Origin: Gallionella sp.
GTDB lineage: Bacteria > Pseudomonadota > Gammaproteobacteria > Burkholderiales > Gallionellaceae
Assembly: GCA_003153155.1 (NCBI GenBank)
Contig: PLWV01000022.1
Coordinates: forward strand, 44,351 to 108,350
Length of the DNA stretch: 64,000 bases
Direction of reading: 5' to 3'
In this document: positions 58,444-64,000 of the stretch, in pieces
How the letters are laid out: the number at the start of each line of letters is the position of its first letter
Numbering within the stretch: position 1 is the first letter of the stretch
Notes under the pieces: model-generated
Told to the model about the DNA's origin: nothing
The model's input: the letters and a program-made list of their open reading frames with translations, nothing else
The model's database searches: none
Program-made: the position numbers and the translations under genes

Positions 58444-59361
58444 ATGCGCAACCTACTCGGTCTCATCATCGCCACATTCTGTTTGATGTGGATGCCTACC
58501 CAAGCCCAAGCCGCCAAGCAGGGCAAAGCAGGCAATATCTTCCGCGACTGTCCAAGCTGTCCAGAGATGGTGGTCATCCCTTCGGGGAGCTTTGACATGG
58601 GCTCGCCCGGTTCTGAGGCCGGGCGGGATCACGACGAAGGCCCTGTGCATCGGGTCAATGTTGCTGCCTTCGCTCTGGGCAAGACCGAGATCACCCGAGG
58701 CCAGTTTGCGGCATTCGTGAAAAATACCAACTACAGCACCGGCGACAAATGCTGGACGCTTGAAGGCGGTAAATTTGAAGAGCGCAGTGGCAGCTGGAGC
58801 AAACCCGGCTACCCACAAGACGACAAACACCCTGTCGCCTGTATCAACTGGAACGATGCCAAAGCCTATGCGAAATGGATGTCACGCAAGACAGGCAAAC
58901 AATACCGTCTGCCAACAGAGGCTGAATGGGAATACTCCGCCCGTGGCAACACCAGCACCCCACGTTACTGGGGGGGCAACCCTGATGAGGCTTGCGGATA
59001 TGCGAATGCTGCGGACAAGACAGCACAAGCACAGATACTTAATACATCATCTTGGTCGGTACATAAATGCACGGATGGTTTTGCCTATACCGCTCCGGTG
59101 GGCAGCTTCAAGGCCAATGCATTCGGTCTGAATGACATGCTGGGGAACGTGTGGGAATGGACAGAGGATAATTATCACGACAGCTATAAAGGCGCCCCGG
59201 CTGACGGCAGTGCCTGGCAAGGGGATGGCGCGAAGCGCGTGCTTCGCGGCGGTTCGTGGAACAACTCACCACGGGACGTGCGCGCGGCTATACGTAACAG
59301 CAACGAGCCTGCACGCCGTTTCAGCATCTTCGGGTTTCGCTTAGCCAGGAAGCTCCCGTAG
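58444..59361 (+). CDS. Secreted SUMF1/FGE-fold protein lacking the formylglycine-generating cysteine
   Basis: A 305-residue protein with a signal peptide (LLGLIIATFCLMWMPTQAQA). The SUMF1/EgtB fold follows: MVVIPSGSFDMGSPGSEAGRD, LGKTEITRGQFAAFV, RLPTEAEWEYSARG, LGNVWEWTEDNYH, RVLRGGSWNN and FSIFGFRLAR. True formylglycine-generating enzymes have a Cys in the last block (GFRCA); here it is Leu, so sulfatase activation is unlikely. Related domains in PvdO, EgtB and diversity-generating variable proteins bind ligands or act as oxidases. The ATG at 58444 has GAGG nine bases upstream; one seven codons earlier does not. Confidence 0.85.
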   Translation: MRNLLGLIIATFCLMWMPTQAQAAKQGKAGNIFRDCPSCPEMVVIPSGSFDMGSPGSEAGRDHDEGPVHRVNVAAFALGKTEITRGQFAAFVKNTNYSTGDKCWTLEGGKFEERSGSWSKPGYPQDDKHPVACINWNDAKAYAKWMSRKTGKQYRLPTEAEWEYSARGNTSTPRYWGGNPDEACGYANAADKTAQAQILNTSSWSVHKCTDGFAYTAPVGSFKANAFGLNDMLGNVWEWTEDNYHDSYKGAPADGSAWQGDGAKRVLRGGSWNNSPRDVRAAIRNSNEPARRFSIFGFRLARKLP

Positions 59362-59371
59362 CCCTTCGACA

Positions 59372-59970
59372 TAACCAACCACTTAGCAATCGTTTTGGGA
59401 TTGCTTAGTGGGATGGCTAGCCGTTTTATCAGGGTCATAACCAGCGACTTGGCAATCGTCTTTCGGGTGCCCGGCCATAACCAGCCACTTGGCTGTCGTT
59501 CTTTGACAGCCTAGTGGAATGGCTAGTAGTTCCATCAAAAGCTCTTCGGCTGATAGCCTATAACCAGCCACTTGGTTGCTGTCTTTGAGCAACCTAGTGG
59601 AGTGGCTAGGGGTTTCATCAGTCGAATGGCTATAACCATAACCAATCACTTGGCAGCTTGCTGCCTTAGTGAGATGGCTAGTTGTTTCATCAATGACTTG
59701 TCCAGCGTTAACCAATGACTTGGTTGGCGTAGTTTGCCAACTTAGTCAGATGGCTATGCAAAGCTTTTTGCTGGGTTATAACCAGCCACTTTGCCACTGT
59801 TCTTTGGTGGCTTAGTGGCATGGCTAGTTGTTTCACCAGTCAGATGGCTAGTAGTCCTACCAGTTGTTTCACCAGTCAGATGGCTATAACCAACCACTTG
59901 GCAACCGTCTTCTGGTTGCTTAGTGGGATGGCTAGTCGTTTCACCAGTAGCTATACCAGTAGAGTTTCAT
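59372..59970 (+). repeat. 48-bp palindrome family, cluster F (seven full copies plus fragments)
   Basis: Full copies: F1 59372-59419, F3 59478-59525, F4 59561-59608, F5 59639-59680, F6 59709-59756, F7 59779-59826 and F8 59887-59934. F2 at 59438 keeps only its left half. Stem 1 is CCACT/AGTGG in F1, F3, F4, F7 and F8, TCACT/AGTGA in F5 and TGACT/AGTCA in F6. Stem 2 differs in almost every copy yet pairs: GGCTGTC/GACAGCC (F3), GGTTGCT/AGCAACC (F4), GTTGGC/GCCAAC (F6). Right-half fragments with AGATGGCTA lie at about 59838 and 59873. F6 seems to sit inside another copy. Confidence 0.93.
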
Positions 59971-60048
59971 CAGGACAGGCTTCGCGGAGGGGGCTTAGGG
60001 TTCTAACTGAGCCGTTTGACAGGCAGTGTCAGAACGGAACTTTACAAA

Positions 60049-60522
60049 TTAAGCGATCCGCAACTGCGCAAGGGTGGCATAGGCATTTGAGCCGCTTATA
60101 TCCGGGGTAATGCACAGTTCAATCACCGTAAGCCCGGCAAGTTCGACGTGATAATCTTCCGTCTGCGAGGTTGCACCCTTGGGGCTGAAGTTCCACTGCT
60201 GCCGCACCACCTCTCGGAACGATTGCCCGCCGTCGGCAGACCAGCGCAGGACATACTCCTGCGTACGCTCCATGACGGACTCCACGAAACTCAGTCTGAT
60301 CCGGCGGATCCGTTGCGGATGCTCAAAAAGGAGCCTAATCGTCTGCTTTCCTGGCTCTGCGGCGCGCCAGCCCGAGCCTCTACCTGGCAGCAATGCAAAC
60401 TCAATGGGGTGCTCGGCGTCTTCCGAGGTAAGTTCCACCTCTGCCAAATTCTCTATATTCAACCAGTCTTGATCCAAAGGTAAGGGGTCTTGCTGAACTG
60501 CAGCAATTAATCGTTTACGCAT
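60049..60522 (-). CDS. Discoidin-like (F5/8 type C) carbohydrate-binding-fold protein
   Basis: A 157-residue single-domain protein without a signal peptide. The sequence fits a small family related to the F5/8-type C fold: VELTSEDAEHPIEFALLPG, GWRAAEPGKQTIRLLFEHPQ, RTQEYVLRWSADGGQSF, VRQQWNFSP and LCITPDISG. Family members are often annotated as carbohydrate-binding, but no ligand has been shown. GAGGT lies eight bases before the ATG. It runs in the same direction as the DUF1993 gene behind it, 86 bases apart, and could share a transcript. Confidence 0.8.
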   Translation of the reverse strand: MRKRLIAAVQQDPLPLDQDWLNIENLAEVELTSEDAEHPIEFALLPGRGSGWRAAEPGKQTIRLLFEHPQRIRRIRLSFVESVMERTQEYVLRWSADGGQSFREVVRQQWNFSPKGATSQTEDYHVELAGLTVIELCITPDISGSNAYATLAQLRIA

Positions 60523-60608
60523 TCGTAATTACCTCATCAGAACTTTGACAATTGTGGGTGACTTCGCATAGCGGCCATATAGAGTAACTTCTATGGCCAC
60601 GTTTTGCG

Positions 60609-61118
60609 CTAGGAAATCTTGCCCAAGAAATCCTTTTTGCCGATTTCCACCCCGTTATGCCGCAGAATGGCATATGCGGTTACGACATGAAAGTAGAAAT
60701 TGGGGAGTACGTTATCAAGCAAGTAGGGCATGCCCTTAAAGGTTATTGTCCTATCGTGCATATGCAGCGTAATGGTTTTATCCTCTGAGCCATCTATTTG
60801 CTCAGGCTTGAACGTTTCAAGCAAGGCAATCGTCTTGTCGATACGTGCCACCAGTTCCGGAAAGGTGGATTCGTTGTCTTCATACTTCGGTGGCTCCATA
60901 CCTGCAAGGCGTGAAACAGCGCCCTTGGCGGTGTCTGTTGCCGTCTGGACTTGACGCGAGAGCGGGAACATGTCCGGATAGAGGCGTGCGTTGACCAGAA
61001 CCGATGAGGCAATCTTCTTGGCCTCGGCGTGTGCGGCGGCTTTCTCGAGAATCGCCCGCAAGTTAGTCAAAGCACGGAGAATGGGCGGGACTGATGCCAG
61101 ATACATGGAAATAGACAT
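60609..61118 (-). CDS. DUF1993 family protein
   Basis: A 169-residue cytoplasmic protein of the DUF1993 family, which has a four-helix DinB-like bundle. Conserved parts are SMYLASVPPILRALTNL, LVNARLYPDMFPLSRQVQ, a long central helix region and LPNFYFHVVTAYAILRHNGV near the end. Two histidines in the last part could bind metal, as in DinB-like proteins, but function is unknown. AGGAG lies eight bases before the ATG. Confidence 0.9.
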   Translation of the reverse strand: MSISMYLASVPPILRALTNLRAILEKAAAHAEAKKIASSVLVNARLYPDMFPLSRQVQTATDTAKGAVSRLAGMEPPKYEDNESTFPELVARIDKTIALLETFKPEQIDGSEDKTITLHMHDRTITFKGMPYLLDNVLPNFYFHVVTAYAILRHNGVEIGKKDFLGKIS

Positions 61119-61198
61119 GGTGGTTTCTCCTGAAAGTTGTAGTTCAGCGTCTCGTTTGATCGAAGACAGGCAGTGTCAGAACAATTGCGTCTCGCAGT

Positions 61199-61380
61199 CA
61201 AGTATGGGCTGCTTTTAGGGTTTTGTCTTGGCGTTCTTCGCATCGTTTGCAAATCCAGCGTTGGTGCAATTTATCCTCCGAGACAATCTGCATCCCTCCG
61301 TCAGAGGGGCAGGAGTTCTTGCACTGAGTGCAAAGATTGTCTCCCAGCCGTCTGGAGGGCGTCCATGTATGGTAACTGGA
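61199..61380 (-). pseudogene. Zinc-ribbon protein fragment
   Basis: An open frame on the minus strand encodes LGDNLCTQCKNSC, then GGMQIVSEDKLHQRWICKRC and a charged end, closing at TGA 61199-61201. Two CxxC pairs suggest a zinc ribbon. There is no ATG, GTG or TTG start before the first pair, since the frame is closed upstream by a stop at 61381. It may be a truncated gene, or it may use an unusual CTG start. The rest of 61119-61567 shows nothing else. Confidence 0.4.
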
Positions 61381-61567
61381 TTATCACTGTTCAATTTGAT
61401 ATTGGCGCGCCCGAAGCGATAAATCTGGGCACTGGCAAGAGGTCATCTTACTGCCTTGACGTTCCGCTTTCAGGCAGGCAATTTGACGAGGGTAAAGGAC
61501 GCCTTCGACACGAAGGAGTCATTCAGAATAAGCACGTGCTCATGCATGATTGCCGAGATGAACGAAA

Positions 61568-63439
61568 TCAAATTTCTATTCGCGTTCCCATTTCAATGAC
61601 GCGGTTAGCCGGTATCTTGAAGAAGTCTGCCGCGTTCATGGCATTTTTGGATAACGCAAGGAACAGACTTTCGCGCCATTTCATCATGCCGGGATTGTGG
61701 CTGGAAACGATCAAGGCACGAGAAATGAAAAATGAGGTGGACATCATGTCGAAGGGCAATCCTTGTGTGCCGCACAACTCCAAGGCGACCGGAAGATCAG
61801 GCGTTTCCATAAACCCGTAAAAAACCTTCACGCGATAAAAGTTCTTGCCCATATCTTTGATCAAAAGTCGATCACTCTCGGTAACATAAGGCTTATCTTC
61901 GACCACCACGGTCAGCAGCACGTTGCGTTCGTGCAGCACGTGATTGTGTTTAAGGTTGTGCAGCATGGCTGACGGTGCGCCCTCGCTCGTCGGGGTCAGG
62001 AATACCGCTGTGCCACCTACTCTCGGCATATCATCTATGCCGTCAAGAATTGTTTGCATGGGGACCAACTGCCGCGCAATTTCAGCGAACAGCAGTTCCC
62101 TTCCCCGTTTCCAGGTAGACAGCACGGTGAAAGATATCACCGCAATGCCGAGCGGGAACCAGCCACCTTGAGGAATTTTGATGGCGTTGGCCGCAAAGTA
62201 GGTCAGGTCCACGATCAGCAGAACGGAGGTCAAAGGTATGGCGATAACCAATGGCCAACGCCATAGCAGCACGCCGACGAAAGCGATCAGAATGGCGGTA
62301 ATCGTCATGGTGCCGGTGATGGCGATGCCATATGCCGCTGCCAGATTGCTGGGGCTCTGGAAGGCAAAAACCAGAAAGACTACCGCCAGATAAAGCGTCC
62401 AGTTGGTAAAGGGCACATAAATTTGCCCGCGCGCCCGGTCGGAGGTTTGCCTGATTTCCATGCGCGGCAGGAAGCCCATTTGCACGGATTGATGCGCTAT
62501 CGAGAATGCGCCGGATATGACGGCTTGCGAGGCAATGACGGTTGCGGCGGTCGCGAGCAACACCATCGGTATCAGTGCCCAAGCGGGAGTGAGCAGATAA
62601 AACGGATTTTGGATGGCTTGCGGATTGTGCAGCAGCAACGCGCCCTGGCCGAAGTAATTCAACACCAGGGCGGGTAGCACGAAAGAGAACCACGCAAAGC
62701 GAATCGGATATTTACCAAAATGCCCCATGGCGGCATACAGTGCCTCTCCGCCGGCTACGACGAGAACGATCGCACCAAGAGCGAGAAAAGAAATCCGCGG
62801 GTCCGCGCTTAAAAATTGAAAGGCATAGATGGGATTCAGTGCCGATAATACTTGGGGACTTTGTGCGATGGAAATGATGCCGAACACCGCCAGACAACCA
62901 AACCAGATGATCATGATCGGGCCGAATGCCATGCCTACTGTGCCTGTGCCGCGTTTCTGGATAAAAAACAATCCGGTCAAGACGATAACGGTAATGGGTA
63001 GAATGTAGCTCTTGAACTGATGCGAAACCAAGTCCAAACCCTCGACTGCCGAAAGCACAGAGATCGCCGGAGTGATCATGCCATCCCCAAAGAACAGCGC
63101 GGCGGCAAACACACCGAGCGCAGTGACGAACCATTTTAATTTGGGCCAGTGCGCAGTGAGTTCACTCACCAAAGCCAGCAAGGCCATCGATCCGCCTTCA
63201 CCATTATTATCCGCTCGCATGATGATGACCACATATTTGAGCGACATCAGCAGCATGATGGTCCAGAATATCACGGACAGTACGCCCAGAATATTGGCTT
63301 CTACGACGGGCAATGGATGGGGGCCGGTAAAGGTCGCTTGTATTGCATAAAGCGGGCTGGTGCCGATGTCGCCATACACCACACCGATCGCACCCAGCAC
63401 GAGAGAGGGTAATTTTTGTTTCATTTGCGAACTGCTCAT
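61568..63439 (-). CDS. kup: Potassium uptake protein Kup
   Basis: A 623-residue K+/H+ symporter. The opening [20 protein letters not shown] is the family signature. About twelve membrane helices follow to residue 430 ([34 protein letters not shown]), and the cytosolic C-terminal domain shows [18 protein letters not shown] and the final [12 protein letters not shown]. It provides constitutive potassium uptake. The start has no strong ribosome site. It is a single-gene unit in the window. Confidence 0.96.
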   Translation of the reverse strand: MSSSQMKQKLPSLVLGAIGVVYGDIGTSPLYAIQATFTGPHPLPVVEANILGVLSVIFWTIMLLMSLKYVVIIMRADNNGEGGSMALLALVSELTAHWPKLKWFVTALGVFAAALFFGDGMITPAISVLSAVEGLDLVSHQFKSYILPITVIVLTGLFFIQKRGTGTVGMAFGPIMIIWFGCLAVFGIISIAQSPQVLSALNPIYAFQFLSADPRISFLALGAIVLVVAGGEALYAAMGHFGKYPIRFAWFSFVLPALVLNYFGQGALLLHNPQAIQNPFYLLTPAWALIPMVLLATAATVIASQAVISGAFSIAHQSVQMGFLPRMEIRQTSDRARGQIYVPFTNWTLYLAVVFLVFAFQSPSNLAAAYGIAITGTMTITAILIAFVGVLLWRWPLVIAIPLTSVLLIVDLTYFAANAIKIPQGGWFPLGIAVISFTVLSTWKRGRELLFAEIARQLVPMQTILDGIDDMPRVGGTAVFLTPTSEGAPSAMLHNLKHNHVLHERNVLLTVVVEDKPYVTESDRLLIKDMGKNFYRVKVFYGFMETPDLPVALELCGTQGLPFDMMSTSFFISRALIVSSHNPGMMKWRESLFLALSKNAMNAADFFKIPANRVIEMGTRIEI

Positions 63440-63676
63440 TTACCAACCACACTCTGTTGAAGAATGGAGCAGCACTCTACGCTTGCGTTTTGCCTAGGGC
63501 AAGCTTGAACTCGCGCATGACTATTGGCACAAACTTGCCGTTCACGAATGGCAAATATCGATCCGGTCATTCATGCGAAATTGTCAAAAGCATGTGATGC
63601 GAGTAGGCTTTCGAGCAGCATAGTTTCTTTACAATCATAGCACCCGTGATAACCCAACCAAATTAAAGGAAGCGTG

Positions 63677-63944
63677 ATGGAAATTAATAGGAAGTCTGAT
63701 GGAATCACTGATTATGGAGCATATGCCTATCGCGCCTAGGCTGCTAAAGATCAATTAAGAACCGGCCCCCTGGGAAGCGTGGTATGAGATACACACACCA
63801 GACCACAAAACGATTTTGTGTGGCCCTAAGAAGTTATCTGAGCAGTTTGCGAGTGGAGAGGGCGCGTTTGCGGCGGCAGAGGTAAAAGTAAAAAGGGAGA
63901 TCGACCATGCAATCGGCGGACAGACTAGGAGGCTCGATTGCTGA
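63677..63944 (+). pseudogene. Small gene disrupted by an amber codon and a frameshift
   Basis: From ATG 63677, with AGGA upstream, the frame reads MEINRKSDGITDYGAYAYRA, then TAG, then AAKDQLRTGP. A one-base slip in the run of Cs near 63766 leads to WEAWYEIHTPDHKTILCGPK and FASGEGAFAAAEVKVKREID, ending at TGA 63942-63944. Together this is a coherent protein of about 88 residues, which I do not recognise. A sequencing or assembly error in the C run is possible for the frameshift but not for the amber codon. The remaining DNA from 63440 to 63676 and after 63944 shows nothing further. Confidence 0.5.
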
Positions 63945-64000
63945 ACGTCTGCTTGTGGCACATTCCTGCCATTCACCAAGTTCTGTATATGGACTCCACC

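Noticed and set aside
59372..59970. The repeat array as a CRISPR
   Set aside because: Units are palindromes of differing sequence placed at irregular distances or touching each other. There are no unique spacers of uniform length and no cas genes.
61173..61820. Plus-strand open frame overlapping the end of kup
   Set aside because: It is antisense to kup over half its length and has no recognisable motif or codon pattern.

Overview
The window looks like a chromosomal segment of a betaproteobacterium, most likely a Gallionellaceae-like member of the Nitrosomonadales. That assignment is an inference from gene content and order: DUF502-aspS with a barnase/barstar pair, nudB-nadA, trxA-rho, rplU-rpmA-obgE-proB, and AddAB-like genes in place of RecBCD. 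There is no 16S rRNA gene or other decisive marker. No complete RNA gene, CRISPR array, prophage or intact transposon was seen.

Layout. 1-7.3 kb: rhlE (cut by the edge), a FmdB zinc-ribbon protein, a DUF502 membrane protein, aspS, a secreted barnase-type RNase with its barstar inhibitor, nudB and nadA. 7.3-12.7 kb: repeat-rich spacer, a cytochrome pseudogene interrupted only by amber codons, glgB, an IS110-type transposase remnant and a secreted SHOCT-domain protein. 12.9-26.9 kb: an aldo/keto reductase, then a maltodextrin locus on the minus strand (lamB, malK, malE, malF, malG, a free-standing CBM41 protein, an alpha-amylase lipoprotein, a pullulanase lipoprotein) with a broken second amylase upstream. 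26.9-28.4 kb: non-coding, dense in repeats, with a possible small RNA. 28.4-42.1 kb: EEP-family hydrolase and clsB, an ATM1-type ABC exporter, pbpG, a Mrr-like nuclease beside a tRNA-like 3' end, a CBS protein, proB, obgE, rpmA, rplU, rho, trxA and fdxA. 42.4-57.2 kb: the AddB/AddA-like pair, a PA0069-type radical SAM protein, sodB, a divergent HD-GYP protein, a DEDD exonuclease, rlmD and an AsmA protein. 57.6-64 kb: a lipoprotein, a SUMF1-domain protein, the largest repeat array, two small conserved proteins, kup and a decayed small gene.

How the genes work together. The maltodextrin genes form one system: pullulanase and amylase cut alpha-glucans outside the cytoplasm, LamB admits the products, MalE-MalF-MalG-MalK imports them, and GlgB nearby branches stored glycogen. 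No MalT, MalP or MalQ gene is present here. The other blocks are mainly translation, cofactor, envelope and DNA-repair functions.

The most unusual feature is a dispersed family of imperfect palindromes of about 48 bp. Nineteen near-complete copies lie in six places. Each begins TAACCA and ends TGGCTA in one orientation. The two stems between these ends change sequence from copy to copy, yet base pairing is nearly always kept. Copies abut in tandem, carry an expandable 12-bp tail, are nested with other elements, and in one case sit in frame inside a protein-coding gene (nudB). At least two other common repeat families are also inserted in frame into genes here.
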